DNA of 64,000 nt from JAAXGX01 sp965263195 (GTDB lineage: Bacteria > Acidobacteriota > Vicinamibacteria > Vicinamibacterales > UBA8438), in contig OZ253664.1 of the NCBI GenBank assembly GCA_965263195.1, positions 3,596,001 to 3,660,000 of the forward strand. The letters run 5' to 3'. The position numbers and the translations under genes are program-made. The notes beneath the pieces were generated by a model. That model searched no databases and was not told where the DNA came from. It was given only the letters and a program-made list of their open reading frames with translations. Position 1 is the first letter of the stretch, and every line of letters starts with the position of its first letter. Positions 1 through 8,080 of this stretch are shown here, one piece after another.

Positions 1-275
1 GCGGTTTCGCCATCGACGACGCGCTGCTTGAAGAATTCAAGGAGCACGTCCGCGGCCGCGGGTTGACGGTCGACGACGCCGCCTTCGCCGAGGATCTCGA
101 TTTCATCCGGGCGATGATGCGCTATGCGATTGACGAGGCGCTATTCAGCGTCGAGGAGGCGCGGCGCAACCTGTTCGGCGCCGACCCGCAGACCCGACTC
201 GCCGGGTCGCTCTTCGTAGAGGCTGCCCGGCTGCTCGATAGTACCCGCCGGCCGGCGGTCGTTGCGCGCCGCTAG
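1..275 (+). CDS. C-terminal fragment of a probable S41 (C-terminal processing) peptidase
   Basis: The reading frame is open from base 3, so only the last 90 residues of a longer protein are in the window. The visible part is a charged, helical tail: a segment ending in EEFKEHVRGRG, an acidic stretch, a helix with FIRAMMRYAIDEALF, then ADPQTRLA and a short Arg-rich end. This matches the layout of the C-terminal tail of S41 processing peptidases, which lies after the PDZ and Ser-Lys catalytic domain. The catalytic part is upstream and cannot be checked, so the family call is inference from the tail alone. The stop is TAG and the next 200 bases contain no gene. Confidence 0.5.
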   Translation, partial: GFAIDDALLEEFKEHVRGRGLTVDDAAFAEDLDFIRAMMRYAIDEALFSVEEARRNLFGADPQTRLAGSLFVEAARLLDSTRRPAVVARR

Positions 276-291
276 CAGCCACTCGCACTGC

Positions 292-321
292 TTGCGGTCG
301 CCTCAACCACCCTGCTAAACT
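292..321 (+). promoter_or_regulatory. candidate sigma70-type promoter upstream of smc
   Basis: TTGCGG (292-297) and TAAACT (316-321) are separated by 18 bases, in an unusually A/T-rich patch for this genome. A transcript from here would have a leader of about 170 bases before smc, including the hairpin at 421-461. This is a pattern match only; the -10 element is weak. Confidence 0.3.
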
Positions 322-420
322 CGCTTTCGTAGCGACATATCCGGCGCCGCGCGGGCAGTTGCCGGCGGCGCGTCGAGTCGCCATTGCGCAGACCGAAACG
401 TCGCGTGAGAGCGTTCCCAG

Positions 421-470
421 CCGCTCGACAGGCGCACCGTGGGGTACACCTGTCCGAGCGGTCTTTTTGT
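421..470 (+). terminator. terminator-like hairpin with U-tract just upstream of smc
   Basis: The arms CCGCTCGACAGG (421-432) and CCTGTCCGAGCGG (449-461) pair over 12 base pairs with one bulged base. They enclose a 16-base loop and are followed at once by TCTTTTTGT. This is the form of an intrinsic terminator. It lies 146 bases after the upstream peptidase stop and only 30 bases before the smc start. It could therefore end the upstream transcript or act as an attenuator in an smc leader. Confidence 0.6.
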
Positions 471-499
471 GTACGCGGTAGGGTACCAGGCACCAGCCG

Positions 500-3400
500 A
501 TGCGCTTGAACCAACTGCGAATCTCCGGCTTCAAGAGCTTTCCGGAACAGGCGGAGATCGCATTCGACGCCGGGGTGACCGCCATCGTCGGTCCGAATGG
601 ATGCGGCAAGAGCAACCTCATAGATGCCATCACGTGGGTGCTGGGTGAGCAGAGCGTGCGGAGCCTGCGCGGCGAGCGGATGGAGGATGTCATCTTCGGC
701 GGCAGCGACGGCCGCCGGCCGACCGCAACGGCCGAGGTCCGACTGCGTTTCTCCGACGTTGCGGCAGCCGCGACCATGCTCAGCGGGAACGGCGCGCCCG
801 CCGGTGAATCAAGTGAGGTCGCCGGCCCTCTGGACGACGGACTGCACCTCGTTCGGGATATCGAGGTCGGCCGGCGATTGTTCCGGTCTGGCGAGAGCGA
901 GTACCTGATCGACGGCCGGGTCTGCCGGTTGCGCGACATCCAGGACCTGCTGATGGACTCCGGGGTGGGGGTCAAGGCGTACGCGATCGTCGAGCAGGGC
1001 AAGATCGGTCAGATCCTGAGCGCACGTCCTTTGGAACGGCGCCAGCTGCTGGAAGAAGCGGCAGGCGTAACGAAATACAAGAGCCGCCGCCGGGCCGCCG
1101 AGCTGAAGATCGAGGCGGCAAGACAGAACCTGACCCGCGTCGACGATATCGTCTTCGAGATCGACAACCAGCGGAACGCGCTCAAGCGTCAGGCGGCAAA
1201 GGCGCGGCGGTACCGGGTCTTGCGTGAGGATTTGCGCCGCTGGGAGAAGGTGCAGCTCGCCCGCGCCAGCGCCGCGCTGGCGCTGACCATCGAGGCTGCC
1301 GAGCAGCGTCTGGCAGATGCCCGCGTCCGCGAGCAGGGCGCAGCGGCCCGCGTGGCTGAGCTGGAGACGGCGCACGAGCGGCACCGGCTTGCGCTCGCCG
1401 AGGCCGATCGGGCTACCACCGCCGCCCGTGAGGCGGCGCATGCCCACGAGCTGGCGGCCGGGCGCCTCCAGCAGCAGATCGAGTATGAGACGCAGCAGGT
1501 TGCGACGCTGACCTCAACGGCCGCCGCACTCGAAGCAGATGGCGCGTCGCTCGAGGCGAGGCGGTCGCCATTGCAGGAGGAGCTTGCCTCGCAGGTCGAG
1601 GCAGCCCGGCGTTGCGCCAGTGATCGGGAGTCCTCCGCCGAACACCTGCGGGCCGCCGAGGCGGCGCACGAGGAAGCGCAGGCGGCGGTCGAAGGTATCG
1701 AGGTTGACGTCGAAGCGGTGCGCAGCGCCGAATTTGCAGCCGTGAGTGCGGCGGCGGTGCTGCAGAATGTGGTGCAGAACGCCACTGAGGCGTGCGACCG
1801 CATCGATGCCGAGATCGTCCGCCTCGCTACGGAGGTCGCCGACCTGGAGATCGAATCGGCGAAACTTGCCGCGGGGCGCAAGGAGAACGCGGCGGTTGTT
1901 GCGCGCGTGCGCGCCGTGCTCGACAAGGTCCGCGCCGAACGGGTGGACCGCGAGGCCCGGCTGGCCGCGGCGAACGATGCACGCCAGGCCCTGTTGGTGG
2001 ATACGCGCGCCCGCGAACGGGAGTTGGCAAACGTTTCGGCCCGGATAGCCTCGCTCGACGCGCTGATCGCGTCGCGCGAAGGGTACGGCGACGCGGCACG
2101 GCTTGTGCTGACCGCGCCGGACGGCGACCTGCAGCATCTCGGTGCTGTTGCGGACCACCTGGAAGTGGACCGCAAGCACGAGCTGGTTGTCGAGGCGGGG
2201 TTGGACGACCTTCTCCATGCGCTGGTGGTCCGGCATGAGCGGGACGCACGCGCGGCGATGGCGTTCATTGCAGCGCACGGCGCCGGCCGCGGCGACTTCC
2301 TCATCGCCGAGGCGGCCGCAGCCGACACGCCGCGAGGCGCCCCGCCGGACGCCGCGCTGATCCCGTTCACGGATCTCGTGCGCGTGAATGGTCCCGCCGC
2401 CGCCGCGGTCCGCGGGTTGCTTGCGCGGCGCTGGCTCGCGCCGTCATTCGAAGCGGCGTCGGCGGCGGCCCGCACCACCGGCGACACGATTGTGACGCCG
2501 GACGGCGCCGTATTTCACGGTGCGGCGTTGGTGCGCGGCGGCGGCAGGTCAGAGGAAGGTGGAATCCTGCGCCTCCGTGGCGATATCAAGGAGCTTCGCG
2601 TACGCCAGGCTTCAGAGCAGGCTGCGGTGCAGCGCCTCGCCGACGATGAGGAGACGCTCGACGCCACCGGGGCGCGCGCGGCGGCCGAGTTGAAGGCGCT
2701 GCAAGGGAACGAGCACACGCGTGAAAAGGAGTTGCTCGAAGCGGAGCTCCGACTTGCGCGCTGGGACGATGAGAACGCGCGTTTGACGGGGCGGCGTGAA
2801 CTGATTCGGACCGAGGATCGCCGGGCCCGGGAAGAGCGCGGGGAGCAGACGGCAAAGCGGGACGAGGCGCAGCAGTCCATCGCCCGGCGGGAGGCCGAGC
2901 GGCAGGCAGCCGAGGCACGGCATCGGGGCGCCCGGCAGCAATTGGTGGACGCGCGGGCCATGGTCCAGACGTTGGGCGCACGGGCCAGCGAGGTCAAGGT
3001 TGCCCACGCGGAGCTGGTGGAACGGGCGGCGGGCCTGGAGGCGGACGTCGGGCGGATTGAGGCGGCGGCCGCCGATCTCGATCGGCGCGTGCAGGCCAGC
3101 GCGGCTGGCCGTCAGGACGCCATCGATCAGCGGGAAGCGCTGAGGGAGTCCATCGCGGGCGCCGGAGCCCGTGTCGACGATGAGGTGCGAAAGCTCGATG
3201 CGCGGCGTTCCGACGTCCGCGACCTCGACGCCCGGGCGGCCGATCTGCGCGACCGCATCACCGAGCAGGGACAGCAGGTGCAGGCCGCGCGGGATGTGCT
3301 CGAGACCTGCCGCGCGGAGGTCGGCGGCCTTGAAGTCGACAAGGCGCGCGCCGAGGCCGATCGCGACAGTCTGGCTGAATCGTGCCGCGAGGAATTCCGG

Positions 3401-4219
3401 CTCAGCCTGGACGAGGTCCGCGACGAGGTGGAGCAGCTCGAACGGGACGGTGTGATCGCGCTCGACGCCCGGCGGCTGGCGTCCGCGGGCGACGATGCCG
3501 CGGAGCCGGTCGAGCCACCGTCCACCGACGCGGCGGTCGCACCCGCAGGCGCGGCATCCGGCGGCGCCTCGCGCCTGCCGCCCGCCGCTGACATCGTCGC
3601 CCGGCTGCGCACCCGCATCGAGCGCCTCGGCCCGGTCAACATGATGGCGATCGAGCAGTTCGACGAGCTTGAGCAGCGCCACGAATTTCTGACGACGCAG
3701 CGCAGGGACCTGCTCGACTCCATCGAGTCGACCGGGAAGGCGATTGAGCGGATCAACGCGGCGACCCGGGATCGGTTCAAGCAGGCGTTCGAGGCCATCA
3801 ACGCGAACCTGCAGCAGACGTTCTCCACGTTGTTCGGCGGCGGCAGCGCCAGCCTCGTACTGTTGGACGAGGCCGATCTGCTGGAGAGTGGCATCGACAT
3901 CATCGCCCAACCGCCCGGCAAGCGGCTCCAGAGCGTGCAGTTGCTGTCGGGCGGCGAGAAGGCGCTGGCGGCCATGGCGCTGATGTTCGCGGTCTTCAGG
4001 TACAAGCCGAGTCCTTTCTGTTTGCTCGACGAGATCGACGCGCCGCTCGACGACGCCAACATCGGCCGTTTCGTCGAGGTGCTGCGGGGCATGCAGGACG
4101 AGACGCAATTCGTACTGGTGACCCACAACCGGAAGACGATGGAAATTGCCGACCGTCTCTACGGGGTCACCATGGAAGAGCCCGGGGTATCGAAGCTGGT
4201 TTCGGTCTGGCTCAACTGA
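500..4219 (+). CDS. smc: chromosome segregation protein SMC
   Basis: A 1239-residue SMC ATPase, the core of bacterial condensin, which compacts and helps segregate the chromosome with ScpA and ScpB (not in this window). The N-terminal head has the Walker A motif GPNGCGKS at residues 31-38. Long coiled coils flank a hinge at roughly residues 510-680. The C-terminal head carries the ABC signature LLSGGEKA at about 1148-1155 and Walker B with FCLLDEIDAPLDDAN just after residue 1170. The family is usually near 1150-1200 residues. Part of the excess is an Ala/Pro/Gly-rich insert at about 994-1033, just before the RIERLGPVN block that opens the C-terminal head. The M48 gene follows 27 bases later on the same strand. 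Confidence 0.97.
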   Translation: MRLNQLRISGFKSFPEQAEIAFDAGVTAIVGPNGCGKSNLIDAITWVLGEQSVRSLRGERMEDVIFGGSDGRRPTATAEVRLRFSDVAAAATMLSGNGAPAGESSEVAGPLDDGLHLVRDIEVGRRLFRSGESEYLIDGRVCRLRDIQDLLMDSGVGVKAYAIVEQGKIGQILSARPLERRQLLEEAAGVTKYKSRRRAAELKIEAARQNLTRVDDIVFEIDNQRNALKRQAAKARRYRVLREDLRRWEKVQLARASAALALTIEAAEQRLADARVREQGAAARVAELETAHERHRLALAEADRATTAAREAAHAHELAAGRLQQQIEYETQQVATLTSTAAALEADGASLEARRSPLQEELASQVEAARRCASDRESSAEHLRAAEAAHEEAQAAVEGIEVDVEAVRSAEFAAVSAAAVLQNVVQNATEACDRIDAEIVRLATEVADLEIESAKLAAGRKENAAVVARVRAVLDKVRAERVDREARLAAANDARQALLVDTRARERELANVSARIASLDALIASREGYGDAARLVLTAPDGDLQHLGAVADHLEVDRKHELVVEAGLDDLLHALVVRHERDARAAMAFIAAHGAGRGDFLIAEAAAADTPRGAPPDAALIPFTDLVRVNGPAAAAVRGLLARRWLAPSFEAASAAARTTGDTIVTPDGAVFHGAALVRGGGRSEEGGILRLRGDIKELRVRQASEQAAVQRLADDEETLDATGARAAAELKALQGNEHTREKELLEAELRLARWDDENARLTGRRELIRTEDRRAREERGEQTAKRDEAQQSIARREAERQAAEARHRGARQQLVDARAMVQTLGARASEVKVAHAELVERAAGLEADVGRIEAAAADLDRRVQASAAGRQDAIDQREALRESIAGAGARVDDEVRKLDARRSDVRDLDARAADLRDRITEQGQQVQAARDVLETCRAEVGGLEVDKARAEADRDSLAESCREEFRLSLDEVRDEVEQLERDGVIALDARRLASAGDDAAEPVEPPSTDAAVAPAGAASGGASRLPPAADIVARLRTRIERLGPVNMMAIEQFDELEQRHEFLTTQRRDLLDSIESTGKAIERINAATRDRFKQAFEAINANLQQTFSTLFGGGSASLVLLDEADLLESGIDIIAQPPGKRLQSVQLLSGGEKALAAMALMFAVFRYKPSPFCLLDEIDAPLDDANIGRFVEVLRGMQDETQFVLVTHNRKTMEIADRLYGVTMEEPGVSKLVSVWLN

Positions 4220-4246
4220 GCGGACCGGGCGGCTCCGCCTCTCGTC

Positions 4247-5401
4247 GTGAACGAAGGCAAGGCGACGCGCTATCGGCGACTCCGGCGGCGTGCCGCGCTG
4301 CTCGCCGCGGTTACGTGGGCCGCCCTGCTGGTGGGACTGGCTGGCAGCGGTGCGTCGCGCGCCGTTGCGAATGCATCAGCCGTCCTGGTACAGCGCGTTC
4401 CGGCGCCCGAGCCGGTTCATTTTCTGCTTGTGGCCGCCGGCTACGCGTTCGTCCTGGCCCTTGCCGGCGCGATGGCCGCCGCGCCCTGGAAGTGGTACGG
4501 AGAGTACGTCGTGGAGCGGCGCTTCGGCCGGTCACGCCGGCGTCTGGCCGGCTGGTTGGGGGTGTTCGCACAGGCCACGCTGCTGAATCTGCTGGTCTGG
4601 ACGGCGGGGGTAATGCTTCTGTACGCCGCCATACGCTGGTGGCCCGGCTGGTGGTGGCTGGCGGTGAGCCTGGCGTTCGGCGGTCTGACGCTTGCGCTCG
4701 CCCGCCTCGCACCCACGCTCACGCTGTCGCGCCGACGCCATCTGCGGCCCCTGCCGCCGTCTCCGCTTCGCCGGCGCCTGGAATCCCTGATCCGCCGCGC
4801 CGGCATGTCCCACATGGATATCCACGAATGGCGGACGGACGCGGCTGCCCCGCAGCCTAACGCCGTCCTGGTCGGCCTCGGTCCGGCGCGGCGCGTGCTG
4901 CTTACCGACGCGCTGCTCGCCGACTATAGCGACGACGAGATCGAGGTCGTCCTGGCCCACGAGCTGGCGCACTGCGCGCACCTGGATCTCTGGAAGACCA
5001 TTGCCTGCGAAACGGCCGCGGTAACCTTGGCCTGTGGCGCGGCCTGGTGGGTGCTGCCGCGCGTGGCGCCACCGCTGGGGCTGTCCGGCGCGGCAGACAT
5101 CGCGGGGCTGCCGGTGGTCGTGCTGGCCGCTGGCGGCGTTCTGCTGCTGCTGCGGCCCGTAACCAACCTGATTTCGCGCAGGTGCGAACGGCGGGCCGAC
5201 CGTTTCGCTGTCGAAATGACTTGCAACCCGGGCGCCCTGGCCTCCGGCCTGCGCCGGTTGGCGGAGCAGACGCTGGCAGAAGAGCGGCCGTCAGCGGTTG
5301 TCGAGTGGCTGTTCCACTCCCACCCGCCGTTGTCCGCGCGGCTAGCAGTTTGTGGTAAGACCCCGCGTCGCACCGAGACCGGCGAGGCGCCGCGCTGCTA
5401 G
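4247..5401 (+). CDS. membrane-bound M48 family metallopeptidase
   Basis: A 384-residue zinc peptidase of the Ste24/HtpX superfamily, expected in the cytoplasmic membrane. Several hydrophobic segments occupy the first 165 residues. The zinc site is VVLAHELAHCAHLD (HExxH near residue 243), and the downstream ligand region is SRRCERRADRFAVEM (about 310-324). The protein ends with FHSHPPLSARLA, normal for this family, followed by about 16 residues (CGKTPRRTETGEAPRC) that are translated from a copy of an interspersed repeat. The native end was probably earlier. The start is GTG at 4247, with no strong ribosome site. The stop overlaps the convergent pnp stop within CTAG. Confidence 0.85.
   Translation: MNEGKATRYRRLRRRAALLAAVTWAALLVGLAGSGASRAVANASAVLVQRVPAPEPVHFLLVAAGYAFVLALAGAMAAAPWKWYGEYVVERRFGRSRRRLAGWLGVFAQATLLNLLVWTAGVMLLYAAIRWWPGWWWLAVSLAFGGLTLALARLAPTLTLSRRRHLRPLPPSPLRRRLESLIRRAGMSHMDIHEWRTDAAAPQPNAVLVGLGPARRVLLTDALLADYSDDEIEVVLAHELAHCAHLDLWKTIACETAAVTLACGAAWWVLPRVAPPLGLSGAADIAGLPVVVLAAGGVLLLLRPVTNLISRRCERRADRFAVEMTCNPGALASGLRRLAEQTLAEERPSAVVEWLFHSHPPLSARLAVCGKTPRRTETGEAPRC
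5340..5396 (+). repeat. single terminal-inverted-repeat arm inside the 3' end of the M48 gene
   Basis: GGCTAGCAGTTTGTGGTAAG followed by ACCCCGCGTCGCACCGAGAC matches the arm at 21130-21171 at most positions, and the following GCGAGGCGCC matches the start of the linker there. No hairpin module or partner arm is seen nearby. It is translated as the last part of the M48 protein. Confidence 0.75.
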
Positions 5402-7617
5402 CGCTTCACGTGCTCGCGATTGGACCGGTTGCGCGCGGGCGGACGGTTCCGCGGCCGCCCGCCGCCGGGTCCGCTCCCGCTCCTGCCATCCACGCCGGGC
5501 TTCTGGTCGTCGCGACTCGGCCGTTGCGCATCGTCCGGCACCGGCAGCAGCGCCTTGCGGCTCAGCCGCACCTTGCCGGACGGGTCGACGTTGATGACCT
5601 TGACGAGCACCTGATCGCCTTCCTGCAACTCGTCGGTCACGGCGCTGACGCGGTAGTGCGCAATCTCTGAGACGTGCAGCAGTCCGTCGATGCCGGGCAG
5701 GATCTCCACGAACGCACCGAAGTCGGTGATCCGCTGGACCTTCCCAAGGTACGTCTTGTTCAGTTCGGGGCTGGCCGTCAACTCCTCGATGATGGTGATG
5801 GCCTTCTGGGCCGCGTCGCCGTCCGCCGAGGCGATGTTGACGCGCCCGTCGTCCTCGACGTCGATCTTCACGCCGGTCCGGTCCACGATGCTGCGAATCG
5901 TCTTGCCGCCGGGTCCGATGATGTCGCGGATCTTGTCGACGGGGATGGTGATCGTCACGATCCGCGGTGCGTGAGTCGAAATGGAATCGCGCGGAGCCGC
6001 AATGGTCGCCTGCATCTTTTCCAGTATCGCCAGACGGCCCGTCCGCGCCTGCGCCAGCGCCTCGCGCATGACCGCCGTGGGCACGCCGGCCATCTTGATG
6101 TCCATTTGCAGGGCGGTAATGCCGTTCGCCGAGCCGGCCACCTTGAAGTCCATGTCCCCGTAGTGGTCCTCGGCGCCGGCGATGTCGGACAGGACGGCGT
6201 AGCGGCTGCCGCCTTCCCCCATGATGAGTCCCATCGCCACGCCGGCCACCGGTGCCTTGAGCGGCACGCCGGCATCCATCAGCGCCAGAGTCGCCCCGCA
6301 GACCGTGGCCATCGACGACGATCCGTTCGATTCGAGGATGTCGGAGACGACGCGCAGCGTGTAGGGAAAGGCCTCCTCGCCCGGCACCATCGGGCTCAGG
6401 CTGCGCTCGGCGAGATTGCCGTGGCCGATCTCGCGGCGCCCCGGTCCGCGCAGGAACTTCACTTCACCCACGGAGAAGGGGGGGAAGTTGTAGTGCAGCA
6501 GGAAGCGCTTGTACGTCTCGCCGTTGACATGCTCGATCTTCTGCTGGTCGTCCGACGTACCGAGCGTGGCGGTTACGAGCGCCTGTGTTTCGCCGCGCGT
6601 AAACACCGCGGACCCGTGCACCCGCGGCAGCACGCCGACCTCCGACCAGATCTCCCGAATTTCGTCGAAGCGGCGCCCGTCTAGCCGCTGGCCGCGCTCC
6701 AGCACTTCGTCGCGCAGTACTTTTTCCTTCAGGTCCTTGATGATCCGCTTCGCCGCGCCGCGGCGGTCGGGTTCGGTGTCAGGAATCGTGGCGATGTAGG
6801 CGTCCACCACCTGGTCCACGCGCGCGTAGTTCTCGAGCTTGCCCCGAATCCGCATTGCGTCGGCCAGCGGCTCCAGCACAGCGGCTTCCGTTGCCTGGCT
6901 AAGCTCCTCGTCGACCGCCGCCGCCTCAACCGCCATTTTCGGGTTCGCCACGGCGGCGGCCAGTTCGTCGATCGTGCCGATGATCTGCTTGATCGCGTCG
7001 TGGCCGGCCGCTAGCGCCTCGAGTATCTCGTCTTCCGAGACCTCCTTCGCACCGGCTTCCACCATCACGATCGCGTCGCGGCTGCCGGCAATCACCAGGT
7101 CCAGCCGGCTCCGCGCGCGCTCGGAGTACGTCGGGTTGATCAGCAGTTCGCCGTCGACCTGGCCGACCCGCACCGCCGCGATCGTCTTCTGGAAGGGGAT
7201 CCTGGAGATGGCCAGCGCGGCGGATGCGCCAGTGAGCGCCAGCACATCGGAGTCGTTGTCCGCATCCGCTGACAGCACCAGCGCGACGACCTGGGTTTCC
7301 CGGTTCCAGCTGCCCGGAAACAGCGGACGGATCGGCCGATCGATGAGCCGGCTGGTGAGTACTTCCTTCTCGGTCGGTTTGCCTTCGCGCTTGAAGAACC
7401 CGCCCGGAATTCGTCCTGACGCGTAGGTGTTCTCTCGATAGTCGACGGTGAGCGGCAGGAAGTCGATACCCTCGCGCCCGGTCGGTGCGCAGCAGGCGGT
7501 CACGAGCACAACCGTCTCTCCGTAGCGCACGACCACGGAGCCGTCCGCCTGCTTCGCCAGCTTGCCCGTTTCGATCTTCAGTTCGGTCCGGCCGACGTTC
7601 AGTTGGCCTGTCTGCAT
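5398..7617 (-). CDS. pnp: polyribonucleotide nucleotidyltransferase (PNPase)
   Basis: A 739-residue 3'-to-5' exoribonuclease that degrades RNA phosphorolytically, acting as a trimer in the cytoplasm. Domain order is RNase PH core 1, a helical linker, RNase PH core 2 (with GVLPRVHGSAVFTRGETQALV), a KH domain (DIIGPGGKTIRSI) and an S1 domain (GKVQRITDFGAFVEILPGIDG). A basic, Gly/Arg-rich tail follows. I chose the ATG at 7617 over the upstream in-frame TTG at 7641 because GAGGGAG lies 8 bases before it. It is downstream of rpsO on the same strand, the common rpsO-pnp order. Its stop shares bases with the convergent M48 stop. Confidence 0.97.
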   Translation of the reverse strand: MQTGQLNVGRTELKIETGKLAKQADGSVVVRYGETVVLVTACCAPTGREGIDFLPLTVDYRENTYASGRIPGGFFKREGKPTEKEVLTSRLIDRPIRPLFPGSWNRETQVVALVLSADADNDSDVLALTGASAALAISRIPFQKTIAAVRVGQVDGELLINPTYSERARSRLDLVIAGSRDAIVMVEAGAKEVSEDEILEALAAGHDAIKQIIGTIDELAAAVANPKMAVEAAAVDEELSQATEAAVLEPLADAMRIRGKLENYARVDQVVDAYIATIPDTEPDRRGAAKRIIKDLKEKVLRDEVLERGQRLDGRRFDEIREIWSEVGVLPRVHGSAVFTRGETQALVTATLGTSDDQQKIEHVNGETYKRFLLHYNFPPFSVGEVKFLRGPGRREIGHGNLAERSLSPMVPGEEAFPYTLRVVSDILESNGSSSMATVCGATLALMDAGVPLKAPVAGVAMGLIMGEGGSRYAVLSDIAGAEDHYGDMDFKVAGSANGITALQMDIKMAGVPTAVMREALAQARTGRLAILEKMQATIAAPRDSISTHAPRIVTITIPVDKIRDIIGPGGKTIRSIVDRTGVKIDVEDDGRVNIASADGDAAQKAITIIEELTASPELNKTYLGKVQRITDFGAFVEILPGIDGLLHVSEIAHYRVSAVTDELQEGDQVLVKVINVDPSGKVRLSRKALLPVPDDAQRPSRDDQKPGVDGRSGSGPGGGRPRNRPPARNRSNREHVKR

Positions 7618-7690
7618 GAATTCAGCTCCCTCGCTGTGCAACTGTGGGAGGAGACTGGTGGGTAGGCGAGGCGGATCCGGTCCCGCGGGA

Positions 7691-7960
7691 TTACTTGCGG
7701 AGACCGAGCCGCCTGATCAGATCGGTGTATCGATCGGAGTCCTTGCCCTTGAGGTAGTTCAGGAGGCGCCGACGTTGTCCGACAAGCTTCAGGAGCCCGC
7801 GGCGCGAGTGGTGATCTTTGGTGTGGATCTTGAAATGTTCCGTCAGGTCTCTGATGCGCTCGCTGAGTATCGCAACCTGCACTTCCGGTGATCCAGTATC
7901 GGCTTCGTGTGTACGGTACGAACCAATAAGCTCCAGTTTCCGATCCTTGAGCAGCACCAC
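7691..7960 (-). CDS. rpsO: 30S ribosomal protein S15
   Basis: An 89-residue protein that binds the central domain of 16S rRNA early in small-subunit assembly. The family is recognised by the run DTGSPEVQVAILSERI, the motif HFKIHTKDHHSRRGLL and the ending VGQRRRLLNYLK. Length is exactly that expected. The start is GTG, with a GGAGG about nine bases upstream; a second GTG follows directly. It lies between truB and pnp on the same strand, as in many bacteria. Confidence 0.97.
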   Translation of the reverse strand: MVLLKDRKLELIGSYRTHEADTGSPEVQVAILSERIRDLTEHFKIHTKDHHSRRGLLKLVGQRRRLLNYLKGKDSDRYTDLIRRLGLRK

Positions 7961-7997
7961 GTCCGTCCGCCTCCGCGTACGGCCCAGAAACCGCCCT

Positions 7998-8014
7998 CGT
8001 GAACCGTTGGCTCA
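7998..8014 (-). promoter_or_regulatory. small stem-loop in the rpsO leader
   Basis: On the minus strand GTGAGCC and GGTTCAC form a short stem with one mismatch, in the 120-base gap between truB and rpsO. Ribosomal protein S15 often represses its own mRNA through a structured leader. Whether this small hairpin takes part is a guess; no known S15-binding motif was recognised. Confidence 0.2.
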
Positions 8015-8080
8015 CGGGCGTACCAGACCGCCGTTCCCACGTTAAACTACTCTGCCTCCTACGATTATCCAGCCGGAATC

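Noticed and set aside
440..530. A tRNA-like sequence: TGTCCGAGCGGTC resembles the D-arm of Ser or Leu tRNAs.
   Set aside because: The following bases do not form an anticodon arm or T-arm, no 3' acceptor pairs with the 5' side, and the stretch is better explained as the right arm of a terminator-like hairpin.
1189..2487. Long open frames on the strand opposite smc.
   Set aside because: They are Ala/Arg/Ser-rich, have no family motif, and are what high-GC codon usage of smc produces in the opposite frame.
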